Shown: in pieces, positions 36,814 through 46,346 of the stretch
How positions within the stretch are numbered: the first letter of the stretch is position 1
Layout of the letters: each line of letters opens with the position of its first letter
From: Aporhodopirellula aestuarii
Lineage (GTDB): Bacteria; Planctomycetota; Planctomycetia; Pirellulales; Pirellulaceae
DNA: 64,000 nt
Direction of reading: 5' to 3'
Assembly: GCF_023701485.1 (NCBI RefSeq)
Contig: NZ_JAMQBK010000062.1
Coordinates: 62,001 to 126,000 of the forward strand
Made by a program: the position numbers and the translations under genes
The notes under the pieces: generated by a model
What the model was told of the DNA's origin: nothing
Seen by the model: the letters and a program-made list of their open reading frames with translations, nothing else
Database searches by the model: none

Positions 36814-37995
36814 ATGACTGATTCACAAAACATATCCAAGCCGGCAAAACTCGCACTTCAAGATGGCACGGTTTATTTAGGCCGCTCACTCGGCGCGACC
36901 GGCGAGGTCACTGGCGAAGTCGTTTTCAACACGTCGATGACGGGCTATCAGGAAATCCTGACCGACCCGAGTTACTGCGGCCAAATCGTCACGATGACCT
37001 ATCCGGAAATCGGCAACTACGGCGTCAACTCGATCGACGTCGAACGTCAAGGCACGTCGCTTTCGGGATTCGTGATTCGCAACGAAAGTCGAATTCACAG
37101 CAACTACCGTGCGGAAGGAACGCTGGCAGATTACTTGAGTAAGAACAACGTGTTGGGATTGATGGGGATCGATACCCGCGCCCTCGTCCGACGGATCCGC
37201 AGCGTCGGTGCCATGCAAGGCGTGTTGTCGACCGAAGATCTCGATGACGCGTCGCTGGTTGCGAAAGCCAAAGCCGCGCCGAGCCTTGTCGGACGCGATT
37301 TGGTTAAGGAAGTCATGCCCAGCCAAACGGAAAAGTGGACCCACGAACTCGATGAGTGGACCGCGATCGAAGTCGCTCGGGGCGCGACCATCGTCACAAA
37401 CGATGCCGTCGGAGATTCCGACCGGCCGCACGTCGTCTGCATGGACTTCGGAATGAAATGGAACATCCCTCGCCACCTGCGATCACGTGGAAACCGCGTC
37501 ACGATCGTTCCGGGCAATCTGTCCGCCGATGAAATCCTCCGCCTGGAACCGACGGGTGTGTTTTTGTCGAACGGCCCCGGCGACCCGGAACCGTTGACGT
37601 ATGCCCATGAATCGATTTCGAAACTGATCGGCAAAGTGCCCGTATTCGGAATTTGCTTAGGGCATCAACTGCTCTCGCTCGCTTGCGGCGCGAAGACCTT
37701 CAAGCTGAAGTTTGGACACCGGGGAGCCAACCAGCCCGTGTTGAACCTCAAGACGGAGAAGGTCGAGATCACGACACAAAACCACGGTTTCGCTGTTGAT
37801 GACAAAGATCTTCCGGATTGTTTGGAGGTAACACACCGCCACCTCAACGACGACACCGTTGCGGGAGTTCGTCACCGCGAAGCAGATGCGTTCGCCGTGC
37901 AGTACCACCCTGAAGCCGCTGCCGGTCCTCACGACAGTCACTATCTGTTCCAGCAGTTCCAAGAAAGCCTCACCGCGGCGCAGCCCACCGGCTAG
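36814..37995 (+). CDS. carA: Carbamoyl-phosphate synthase small subunit
   Basis: The glutaminase subunit that feeds ammonia to CarB for arginine and pyrimidine synthesis. The N-terminal domain has LALQDGTVYLGRSLGA, FNTSMTGYQEILTDPSYCGQIV and GLMGIDTRALVRRIR. The class I amidotransferase has the nucleophile Cys in GICLGHQLLSLACGA (near residue 279), FGHRGANQPV, and His/Glu in YHPEAAAGPHDS. Length 393 is normal. CarB is not in the window. Confidence 0.96.
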   Translation: MTDSQNISKPAKLALQDGTVYLGRSLGATGEVTGEVVFNTSMTGYQEILTDPSYCGQIVTMTYPEIGNYGVNSIDVERQGTSLSGFVIRNESRIHSNYRAEGTLADYLSKNNVLGLMGIDTRALVRRIRSVGAMQGVLSTEDLDDASLVAKAKAAPSLVGRDLVKEVMPSQTEKWTHELDEWTAIEVARGATIVTNDAVGDSDRPHVVCMDFGMKWNIPRHLRSRGNRVTIVPGNLSADEILRLEPTGVFLSNGPGDPEPLTYAHESISKLIGKVPVFGICLGHQLLSLACGAKTFKLKFGHRGANQPVLNLKTEKVEITTQNHGFAVDDKDLPDCLEVTHRHLNDDTVAGVRHREADAFAVQYHPEAAAGPHDSHYLFQQFQESLTAAQPTG

Positions 37996-38163
37996 GTCTT
38001 GGTGAGTGATCCTTCCGCTGCCCTGCCAAAAGACGCATCAGCGAAGACTTGCATTTGGTGATTGAGCCTGCGTCTGGTGTTCGCTTGAGAACTTCATTGA
38101 GGCGCTGCTTGGTAGCCGCCGTTTCCCATTTTCCGTTCGTTCTTACTCCTCAGTCCTCTTCCT

Positions 38164-39663
38164 ATGGCCCCCAAGACCGCGATCAGCCCGACCCGTGAGG
38201 CGGATTATCCCGAGTGGTATCAACAGGTGATCCGTGCCGCTGATTTGGCCGAGAACTCACCAGTGCGTGGATGCATGGTGATCAAGCCATGGGGGTATCA
38301 GCTTTGGGAAAACATTCAACGCGCACTTGACGACAAGTTCAAAGCGACCGGGCACCAAAACGCGTACTTCCCGCTGTTCATCCCGATGAGCTTTCTCGAA
38401 AAAGAGGCCGAGCACGTCGAAGGTTTTGCCAAGGAATGTGCCGTCGTCACTCACCATCGACTTGAGCCCGATCCGGACGGCGGGTTGCGGCCTGCCGGTA
38501 AACTCGAAGAGCCCCTGATCGTCCGTCCGACCAGCGAAACGATCATCGGTGCCACCTATGCAAAATGGGTGCAGAGCTACCGTGATCTGCCGATCCTTAT
38601 CAACCAGTGGGCCAACGTGGTCCGTTGGGAAATGCGGACACGCATGTTCTTGCGAACCGCCGAGTTTCTTTGGCAAGAAGGCCATACCGTTCATGCAACG
38701 GCTGAAGAAGCGATCGCGGAGACTGAGCAGATGGTCGACGTCTATCGCGATTTCGCCCAGGATTGGATGGCGATGCCGGTGATCGTCGGAAGCAAGACGC
38801 CGAAAGAGCGATTCCCCGGTGCCGTGGAAACGTTATCGATCGAAGCGATGATGCAAGACCGTAAGGCACTTCAGGCCGGAACGAGCCACTTCCTCGGGCA
38901 GAACTTCGCCAAGGCGCAAGAGATCAAATTCCAGAGTGAAACGGGTGGCATTGAATACGCGTGGACGACTTCGTGGGGTGTTAGCACCCGGTTGATCGGA
39001 GCGCTGATCATGACGCACAGCGATGACGATGGCCTCGTTTTGCCGCCGCGTTTGGCACCTTCGCAAGTCGTTATTCAGCCGATCTACAAAGACGACTCGC
39101 GTACCGAGGTGATGGAATACGTCAAATCGCTGCGTGACGAAATCGCGGCCCAAACTTATGCCGGTGCCCCGATCCGAGTCGTCATTGACGATCGCGATAT
39201 CCGCGGCGGTGAGAAAAAGTGGTATCACGTCAAACGTGGTGTGCCGATCCGTTTGGAAATTGGCCCCAAAGACATCGCGAAAGACAGCGTCTTCTGTGGT
39301 GTCCGCAACCAACCGAAGAGCTTTGGTGTGTCACGAAAGGAACTCGTCAGCACGATTTCGACAATGCTGGAGACGCTGCAAAGTGAACTATTTGCAGCGG
39401 CACTCGAGTTACGTGAATCGAACACCGTCACCATCACGAACGAAGCCGAGTTCCGGGACTTCTTCACGACCACAGACGAGAACAAGATTCACGGCGGGTT
39501 CGCACACTGCCACTTCGCCGACGAAGATGCGATCGAGCAGTTGTTGAAGGAACTCAAGGTCACGATTCGCTGTGTGCCACGCGACGGTAACGCCGAACCG
39601 GGAACCTGTTTCTTTAGCGGTCGTCCCGCCGAAAAAATGGGCGTCTTCGCCAAAGCTTATTAA
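38164..39663 (+). CDS. proS: Prolyl-tRNA synthetase, archaeal/eukaryal-like type
   Basis: Attaches proline to tRNA-Pro. At 499 residues it lacks the editing domain of the longer bacterial type and ends in Tyr (VFAKAY), marks of the archaeal/eukaryal-like class. Visible class II patterns include RGCMVIKPWGYQLWENI, RPTSETIIGATYAKW, NQWANVVRWEMRTRMFLRTAEFLWQEGH and GTSHFLGQNFAKAQEI. The C-terminal zinc-like region holds HCHF and CVPRDG. It overlaps the end of the convergent lnt by 50 bp. Confidence 0.95.
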   Translation: MAPKTAISPTREADYPEWYQQVIRAADLAENSPVRGCMVIKPWGYQLWENIQRALDDKFKATGHQNAYFPLFIPMSFLEKEAEHVEGFAKECAVVTHHRLEPDPDGGLRPAGKLEEPLIVRPTSETIIGATYAKWVQSYRDLPILINQWANVVRWEMRTRMFLRTAEFLWQEGHTVHATAEEAIAETEQMVDVYRDFAQDWMAMPVIVGSKTPKERFPGAVETLSIEAMMQDRKALQAGTSHFLGQNFAKAQEIKFQSETGGIEYAWTTSWGVSTRLIGALIMTHSDDDGLVLPPRLAPSQVVIQPIYKDDSRTEVMEYVKSLRDEIAAQTYAGAPIRVVIDDRDIRGGEKKWYHVKRGVPIRLEIGPKDIAKDSVFCGVRNQPKSFGVSRKELVSTISTMLETLQSELFAAALELRESNTVTITNEAEFRDFFTTTDENKIHGGFAHCHFADEDAIEQLLKELKVTIRCVPRDGNAEPGTCFFSGRPAEKMGVFAKAY

Positions 39664-41467
39664 GCACGACGGCCAATCCGACGAGCCACGCCGCTGCCAT
39701 TGGCAATACCGGCGTGGCGCCGTATCGCACGTAAGTGCTAACGCGATCGTCGAGTTTTGGCTCTGCCAGGATCTCTCCGGCGGTGTCGAAACTCAGTTTT
39801 TCAACAACCCGGCCGCTGCTGTCGATCCACGCCGTCGGACCGCCGTTGGCCGCGGATAGAATCGGTCGGCGGCATCCCACGGATACCATTTGAGCGCACC
39901 GGAGATGGTGCGCGACGACGGCGGAGTGGTCGAACCAAGCGTCGTTGGTCAATGTCACGATCACGTCCGGCAGTGAATCAGGATCGTCTTGCAAAATCGC
40001 TCGCATGTGATTGACCGATACGCGTTCGACCGCGGTTTCGATGCACAAATTAGGGAGCACGTTGAGCGACGCGACTCGGAACACCGCCGGTCCCGTCCCT
40101 GCGTCGAGGCCGAGCCCCGGTGGGACGTATGCTTTGAGTACGGGGATCGATTTGATCAGTGGAATGTATTCACCGAACATCACCAAGTGATTCTTTGCAT
40201 AGGTGTTTCGAACTTGCCCGTCGGGACCAATGTGGATCACGCCGCTGAATTGCTTTGCCGTTTTGCCGTATCTGACAACACCGCATCCACCGATGATGGA
40301 TGGTGATCGAGGCGGATCGCCGCTGGCCATTGCCGAAACGAGGTCTACCGAGCGGCGTGTGAAATCGTCGCGGGTTTGCGAGATGATTTGACGCATTTGT
40401 TCTGCGCTCATCTCTTCGCCATATCCACCACCTCGCATCTCGGCGGGCACGACCAGGTCATCTTCAGCGATGTACCAGGGCTGACCGCCGGACAACATCG
40501 ACTCAGGCCACACGACCGCATCGATCGGACGTTCGCTGCGGCGGACCGCGGTGATTGATTGTCGCGCGTAGGCGGAAAAAATATCCAGCTCCCGCTGCTG
40601 ATCCTGCTGGTATTCGGTCTGCTCGTCCCGCCCCACCAATAGGAACGTCACGTCTGAGTCCGTGGTTTCGTGTTGCAGTGCCCCCGACCCATAAACATGG
40701 GCCGATACGAGAGCAACGATCGCAATCGGCAAGGACGATTGCCAGCCCACGCAGGCAACCTTCCATCGCGAGGACGGTTCACTTGTTGGCAATGGACTTG
40801 TTGTCAGTTCATCCGCTGGTTCAGGCGTATGCCGTTTGGACCATCGGGCAAACGCCAGATCGGCAACCGCAACGTTGACCACAACGATCAGAAAGCTAAC
40901 GCCGTAGCTCCCAAAGCAATCTGCGATTTGGATCAAAGTGGGGTGGGACATTCCCGCGAGTGAATGGCCCAGCATCAAGACCGAAATCCCGGTCGCAAAA
41001 TAGTTCCGCAAACATTCACCGCCGACCCAGATGACGGCGGCAACCAATGCGAAAGGGATGCCACGGGTGATCCGAGCGATGGAGTTGGTGTCACGGTCAA
41101 TGCGCAACCATTGCCGGATCATCGCCAGGAACAACAACGGATAAACTGCGAGATATCCCGCCAACGCGATCAGCGGTAGGACCATCAACGGGTGGGCGTA
41201 GCGAAGTCCTTGGAGCGAGACGAAGTAATAGCCAAAAAACGCAAAGTAAATGGCTGCCTTCCATCTCGCCCGCTCTTGTTTTGCGATCCAAAACAACGGT
41301 GCCAACGCGATGAGTGCGAGAAGCCAAAGGTTGGTCGTTGGCCCCGTCAGATAGAGCAGCGTTACCGAAATCAATGCTCCGGCCCAAATGCTCTTTGACT
41401 GTGATTTCATCGCTGCACTTCCATGTGTTTCTGTCATTGTGGACTGGGCGGATCCCACGCGGGCCAT
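39614..41467 (-). CDS. lnt: Apolipoprotein N-acyltransferase
   Basis: Adds the third acyl chain to the N-terminal Cys of lipoproteins in the inner membrane. N-terminal membrane helices (about six) precede a nitrilase-fold domain with the catalytic triad: Glu in VVWPESMLSGG, Lys in YAKNHLVMFGEYIPL and Cys in PNLCIET. A last hydrophobic segment sits at the C-terminus. Start options are 41467, 41437 and 41410; the longest is given here, but the first helix starts only after residue 28. Its 3' end runs 50 bp into proS on the other strand. Confidence 0.88.
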   Translation of the reverse strand: MARVGSAQSTMTETHGSAAMKSQSKSIWAGALISVTLLYLTGPTTNLWLLALIALAPLFWIAKQERARWKAAIYFAFFGYYFVSLQGLRYAHPLMVLPLIALAGYLAVYPLLFLAMIRQWLRIDRDTNSIARITRGIPFALVAAVIWVGGECLRNYFATGISVLMLGHSLAGMSHPTLIQIADCFGSYGVSFLIVVVNVAVADLAFARWSKRHTPEPADELTTSPLPTSEPSSRWKVACVGWQSSLPIAIVALVSAHVYGSGALQHETTDSDVTFLLVGRDEQTEYQQDQQRELDIFSAYARQSITAVRRSERPIDAVVWPESMLSGGQPWYIAEDDLVVPAEMRGGGYGEEMSAEQMRQIISQTRDDFTRRSVDLVSAMASGDPPRSPSIIGGCGVVRYGKTAKQFSGVIHIGPDGQVRNTYAKNHLVMFGEYIPLIKSIPVLKAYVPPGLGLDAGTGPAVFRVASLNVLPNLCIETAVERVSVNHMRAILQDDPDSLPDVIVTLTNDAWFDHSAVVAHHLRCAQMVSVGCRRPILSAANGGPTAWIDSSGRVVEKLSFDTAGEILAEPKLDDRVSTYVRYGATPVLPMAAAWLVGLAVVLNKLWRRRPFFRRDDR

Positions 41468-41582
41468 TCGGACGTGCTCGCCGTTTGGTGGAGCGACCCG
41501 CAGCGGCCGCGCCCGTCATGCGATCACCAATACGATCGAGCTTGCTTTATCCTAGAAACGCCGAATTCACCCCGCACTCGAA

Positions 41583-42716
41583 CTATTGCGGCGGCGTGAG
41601 AATGTGTTTTCGAAGATTGGCCTCGATCCGACGATCGGAAATGTATTCCAAAAAGTCGTGTTCGGAACCCACCGCACGGGACGAGTTGAATTGCTGCACA
41701 CGATACGAGTGATCGGGAAAATGATTCAAGCCACAAATCCCGGTGTATCCCAGAGCTGGGTTTTTGCCGTCGAAACGCGTGAACTTATACAGCCCCAGAT
41801 AGGTGTCCCGGCTGTTGTAGAGCAGAAACAGATCGTTGATTTGGTGATAGGCCTGCGAACGGACACTGATCATGCAGTCGTTGCGAATGGCCGGCACCAC
41901 CAACGCCACATTGAAGCGATTCCTCGACATTTCCGGTTGGTATCCCGCCACTGAATGACCGAGGCCGCATCCGTCCACACTTCCGCCTCCGACCAAGTGC
42001 AATGCACCGAGAGTGAGGCGTCCGCCGAAGCTGAAGCCGATCAGCGATACTTGGCAATTTGGGTCGATTCGCTGTAAGAAGCGGGCCAAATGAAACGCGT
42101 GCTGGTCGGCTTTCCCGGCTTTGATTCGCACGTCGCGGATAGGGCCGGGAATGGCGTCCGAGGGCCACGTCCAGATGACAAAACGGACCGGGGGAGCGTC
42201 TTTCCAGGGCAAGATGGTCCGGTCATAGGTCTGCAATCCACGTCGAATCGTTTTGTCAATGGACCAGCGATTTCCGTGAATAAAGATCACCACGGGACGA
42301 TTCATGCCGCTCGGATCAGGACCGAAGAAATTCGCGGTAGATCCTGATTGCCAGTGGTTACCCTGGATCCGAAGTCGAACGTCGAGCGATTCGGTGGGGG
42401 CGTTTCGCGATCCCAGGTTTCGGCTGCTGATTAACCAAATCTCATCGCTCGCTCGCGAATCGAACGCTGCCGTTGGAGTCGCCTCGAGGCGTTGCTCGAT
42501 GACCTCTTCGGGTAGGTGTGGCGAGACGGCAGGTTGTACTTCCAGGTCGTCTTCAGTGGCGGGGATGCCGTCTTGCTGAAGGATCGATTCGCCGTTGCGT
42601 GCGGTTTCCGAATATTCGCTCGGTTCGGCGAAAATCACCTGCCCATTTGCAACGGTCGTTCCCGATATGACGCAGCAAATTGCGAGACGGAGAAGAAGCG
42701 GGCAGCGAAACGGCAT
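41583..42716 (-). CDS. Secreted alpha/beta hydrolase
   Basis: A 377-residue protein with a signal peptide (LLLRLAICCVISGTTVANGQ, residues about 7-26). The alpha/beta hydrolase part has VVIFIHGNRWS (oxyanion region), the nucleophile elbow GFSFGGR and a late HDFLEYI that could supply the His. It is DUF900-like in style. There is a variable linker after the signal. Substrate unknown. It is a lone gene, 100 bp from lnt. Confidence 0.8.
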   Translation of the reverse strand: MPFRCPLLLRLAICCVISGTTVANGQVIFAEPSEYSETARNGESILQQDGIPATEDDLEVQPAVSPHLPEEVIEQRLEATPTAAFDSRASDEIWLISSRNLGSRNAPTESLDVRLRIQGNHWQSGSTANFFGPDPSGMNRPVVIFIHGNRWSIDKTIRRGLQTYDRTILPWKDAPPVRFVIWTWPSDAIPGPIRDVRIKAGKADQHAFHLARFLQRIDPNCQVSLIGFSFGGRLTLGALHLVGGGSVDGCGLGHSVAGYQPEMSRNRFNVALVVPAIRNDCMISVRSQAYHQINDLFLLYNSRDTYLGLYKFTRFDGKNPALGYTGICGLNHFPDHSYRVQQFNSSRAVGSEHDFLEYISDRRIEANLRKHILTPPQ

Positions 42717-42862
42717 GAAAAGACTCGCGGTGTGGGGGAACTACGCAGTCTAATCTTAGGTCAAGAACTGGGGCCGAACGCGCCAATTTTGAAGCGATTA
42801 TCTGGCACCCACAGCCTGAAGTACGAGATCCAGGCAGGCCGATGTTCCCGCGATATGCCGGG

Positions 42863-43624
42863 TTACTTCAACCGAAACTCAACCGCGCCGGTGAGGGCAA
42901 CGGCATCCTCGGTGCCGATTTGCCCGGCCTCCCATGTGGTCATGTCTCGCAAGTAATCAACGCCAGCGACGAATCGCATCGGAATGCCGAATCGGTCACA
43001 GTCCGCTTTCACATCGACTCCCCACGTGGTTGTGAATTTGGAAATCGTCTCGTGATTGACCGCATCATCGTAGCGACCGTCGAAGTCATAAAGTCCGATC
43101 TTCAAGTCGATCCAAATCGGCTGTCGGCCGAAGGTCGTTTCCCACCCGCCGATGATTTTGGCCCCGATGTAGTCGCTGCTGATCTCGCGGTTGCCCCAAT
43201 CTCGGTCCCACTGCATTTGGCTGAAGCCGGTTCCCGCTGACAGTTCTCCGATTGCGAACGACCACGTGTCCCGCAGCAGGAACTCGTAGGCAAACATCTC
43301 GACCGAGTCGGTGACCCCGTATTCGACGCCACCCTCGACGCTTGTGAGAAACCCTTCAAAACGATGATGCCCCGACAGTTCGAGGGTCGTTCCGATCGAG
43401 TCGCCCGAGTCCGAGGCGCCACCGGCGTCGGAGAGCTCCGGCAGCAGCGGGGCCCAGATTCCGATGCTGCCGTCGATGGGTGAACCTTCAATGGCGGACG
43501 CGGGCACGTGTTCGAAAGTTCCCGATCCGACGATGAAACCGAGGCAGGTAACCGCAGCGAATGCGGCCGATGCCAAACGGCGGCGGACAGGGACGGACCG
43601 GAGTGGGGATGAGTTTGCAGACAT
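42863..43624 (-). CDS. Probable outer-membrane beta-barrel protein
   Basis: A 253-residue exported protein with a signal-like segment (ASAAFAAVTCLGFIVGSG, residues about 15-32). The rest alternates hydrophobic and polar residues, rich in Gly, Trp, Tyr and Phe (SFAIGELSAGTGFSQMQWDRDWG, IWIDLKIGLYDFDG), and ends VALTGAVEFRLK, the pattern of an outer-membrane barrel. No family is recognised. The start at 43624 (MSANSSP) removes an unlikely 38-residue extension. The barrel call is inference. Confidence 0.6.
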   Translation of the reverse strand: MSANSSPLRSVPVRRRLASAAFAAVTCLGFIVGSGTFEHVPASAIEGSPIDGSIGIWAPLLPELSDAGGASDSGDSIGTTLELSGHHRFEGFLTSVEGGVEYGVTDSVEMFAYEFLLRDTWSFAIGELSAGTGFSQMQWDRDWGNREISSDYIGAKIIGGWETTFGRQPIWIDLKIGLYDFDGRYDDAVNHETISKFTTTWGVDVKADCDRFGIPMRFVAGVDYLRDMTTWEAGQIGTEDAVALTGAVEFRLK

Positions 43625-43862
43625 AAGTAAACGGCCGAGGAATTCGCGGTCGAAGAATAGGTGTTCTTCGTCGGATCGGTTCGGTCGTGGAAGCGTCTGA
43701 ACTGAATCTGAGGCATCTGCCGAGCAGCGAGCAAGCAATCGTCGTACCTTTTGCCCGGTTTGCCTATTTTGGGAGGTCGCGGGTTTTCATCGCCGACCGG
43801 ACGCTCTCTCGAGTGATTTCGAATATCTGTGGGGGGGCAAGGGGCCTCTCCTGGTCTTACGC

Positions 43863-46064
43863 TCAGAGAACCGTGAACGCGGGTAACTCGAGAGACATCG
43901 TGGAAGGCTCGTTGTCGAGGAATGCTTCCTCGAAGAAACGATCTATCTCGTCTGTCGACGGTTTCGCCGCCGCACCGGTGTCAGCCGCTGATTGATCGAC
44001 CCATTTGCCGTCAGGTTGTGTGGACGGCAAAAGCTCGTCGATCGGGGCATCGTCGGCAGCCGTAGTCGATTCGAATACTGTCGTGGTGGGCGCCGCCGCG
44101 ACAGTAGCGTTGACCTGTGTCGATCTCACGAGGGTCTCGCCGCCGGGTTCGCTGCCGCCGGGCGAGTTTCTATTGAGAAAATTGATGACCTGCAGCGCAT
44201 CGACGGCGGTGATGAATTTGTCGCCGGATACGTCGTAGTAGCCTTTGCCAGTGACGGTGGCGGCGTCGATGGACGAGTCGCCGGTGGAGAGATTGAGCTG
44301 GTTGATGATTTGGAGCGCGTCGACTTCGGTGACCCCACCTGATCCATTCACATCTTGCGGGAACAAGACGTTCGTTCGCGGTGGGACGGCGGCGACCCCC
44401 CCGGGAAGATTGATGACAAAGTTTCTCGCGGTCAGACGAGGGAAGAAAACGATCGCATAGGCTTCGCCTTTGACCAGCGACGCGGCGGCAATGCCCGTGG
44501 AACCGTATTGGCCGATGACGTTTTGGTTTTTGTCAAGCAACAGCACCGCTTCACTGATTTGGTCGACATTGGACGCCGTCACACTGAGCGTTTGCGTCGA
44601 GCCGGCGCGGAATACGATCGCACGAGCTTGGTTGTCACCGGGAATTGCCAAGGGGTTGGTGAGGGTCGCGAGATCAAGCTGCGGGACTTTTTTCCAGTCC
44701 ACGCCATCGTCGTCAAAAATCGTGAGACGGAAATCGGTGGTCGAACCTTGCTTCACGGTGATCACGTCGTTGAGTGAAACCGTGACCGCCTCGGTCGTTT
44801 CGTCGACGGCATCGTCGACAACATTGATGGTGATGGTGGCCGTCCGTTGGTTGGGAGCGAACACGAAACTCGTGGACGACAATTGCACATCCGAAGTCGT
44901 CGACGCGGCTCCCGTGACGGTGACCGGCAACGTGATCGCGGTTGCCGAGTTAGCCGATAACGTCGCGGTGACTTCTACGGAGCCCACGCCTTCGGTGACA
45001 ACGGCAGATTGAGTCGTCATCGTGATGGTCGGCCGCGTGTCGCCGGTCAATTGCCAGCCGATGTCGTCGAGCACGGCAAAATCGAGTTCCGAGAACAGTT
45101 CGCTCGTGTCGATGCTCGCCGTCATGATCGTTGGTTGCAGGGCGACGACCGATTGAGCGATGTGTTGTCCATTGAGCGGCACGTGCCCAGATCCGACGTA
45201 AACAGCATCGGTTTTGGGACCGTTGAACTGACCGCCCCCGGCGCGGATGATGAACGAGTCCGAGATTCCGTGGCCGAGAACGTGAGCGAGTTCGTGCTGG
45301 GCAAACGTCAGAAAACGCAATTGATTCTCTTCGATCGGCCCATCCTCGAAGTTCCATGCGTTGACGGTTTCGCTACGGCTATCAAAGCTGATCGATGCCA
45401 CGAATGGCGCAAAGTCGGTCGCACCCGCACCCGACGTCGTGCCTTCCCCGCGGGTCAGCAGCGTCCTGCCGAAGGCGTCGCACGCGGCCTGGGTGCCGGT
45501 GGTGCAGGAATAACTAAATGGTTGGTTGATGCCGTCGGCGTGGGCGCGGGTCTTGTCGGTCGCCGAAGCATCGAGGCTTTGAAGGTTGCGCGTTCCCACG
45601 TACACAACGATCTCATTGGCGGCGGCTGAAAAATTGCTCGGCAATTTCGTGTTCACGCCCGTTGACGGGTTGGTGTAGTGCGCCTGCCAACTGTAACTGG
45701 AGTTGGATGCCGGAATTGCCTCGAGCGTGTCGGTGAGACGGTCGGTGAGGAACCGGCCGGCCTGTTCCAGCAACGCTTGACGTTGCGGGTTGTTTTTGAA
45801 GAAACCGGTGTCGTGGGTGTAATCGAACCGGAAATGCACGGTGCTGGTGGTTTCCCCCTCGGCGGCTCGCTCCGTCGAGATCGGCTGCTCCAGCGTGTCC
45901 GTCGGCACGGAAATTTCAGCGGCGACATCACTTGAAGGGACCGCCACCAAAACATCGCCGGCCAGCATTGCTCGCCGTTCGAGAGCTTCCGATCGCAGGA
46001 ATCGGTGGCGACTTTTTCCCGTCAACGTGTCGTGATGGGGACGGTAGCGCAAAAGAGGTTTCAT
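43863..46064 (-). CDS. Secreted HExxH protein with Calx-beta and dockerin repeats
   Basis: A 733-residue extracellular protein. The N-terminus has the planctomycete signature ALERRAMLAGD (residues about 27-37). A metalloprotease-like domain holds QHELAHVLGHGIS (H257, E258, H261); a distal His (H301 in LNGQHIAQ) and a Met-turn-like TIM (312-314) suggest a leishmanolysin-style site. Residues about 347-455 are a Calx-beta domain (VEVTATLS, TITINVVDD). Two EF-hand-like dockerin units (DVNGSGGVTEVDAL and DVSGDKFITAVDAL) lie near 575-650. Dockerins bind cohesins in cellulosomes, but this organism type makes none, so the role is unclear. Confidence 0.85.
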   Translation of the reverse strand: MKPLLRYRPHHDTLTGKSRHRFLRSEALERRAMLAGDVLVAVPSSDVAAEISVPTDTLEQPISTERAAEGETTSTVHFRFDYTHDTGFFKNNPQRQALLEQAGRFLTDRLTDTLEAIPASNSSYSWQAHYTNPSTGVNTKLPSNFSAAANEIVVYVGTRNLQSLDASATDKTRAHADGINQPFSYSCTTGTQAACDAFGRTLLTRGEGTTSGAGATDFAPFVASISFDSRSETVNAWNFEDGPIEENQLRFLTFAQHELAHVLGHGISDSFIIRAGGGQFNGPKTDAVYVGSGHVPLNGQHIAQSVVALQPTIMTASIDTSELFSELDFAVLDDIGWQLTGDTRPTITMTTQSAVVTEGVGSVEVTATLSANSATAITLPVTVTGAASTTSDVQLSSTSFVFAPNQRTATITINVVDDAVDETTEAVTVSLNDVITVKQGSTTDFRLTIFDDDGVDWKKVPQLDLATLTNPLAIPGDNQARAIVFRAGSTQTLSVTASNVDQISEAVLLLDKNQNVIGQYGSTGIAAASLVKGEAYAIVFFPRLTARNFVINLPGGVAAVPPRTNVLFPQDVNGSGGVTEVDALQIINQLNLSTGDSSIDAATVTGKGYYDVSGDKFITAVDALQVINFLNRNSPGGSEPGGETLVRSTQVNATVAAAPTTTVFESTTAADDAPIDELLPSTQPDGKWVDQSAADTGAAAKPSTDEIDRFFEEAFLDNEPSTMSLELPAFTVL

Positions 46065-46346
46065 GGAAACGTGCCGATTACCCGTATGTGGAATGTTCAG
46101 CGGTGAACACTTTTGATTCGGAGGTCATCATATTCGACGGTTGGATCCAGACGTTAGGGCTAAAATTCTAAATCCCCATAAACGGGTGGTGGTCTTTTGT
46201 GCACTTCGCGTGAGTGGCGGTCGCAATGGAGCGTTCGCTCAGGTTCAACGGCTTGTAATCCGACGGGGCGGTGATTTTAATGTCCCCTGGTTTTTCGTTT
46301 ATGATTTTGGCCCGTTTCTCTTTCTTCACACCCAGACCATTCTCGC

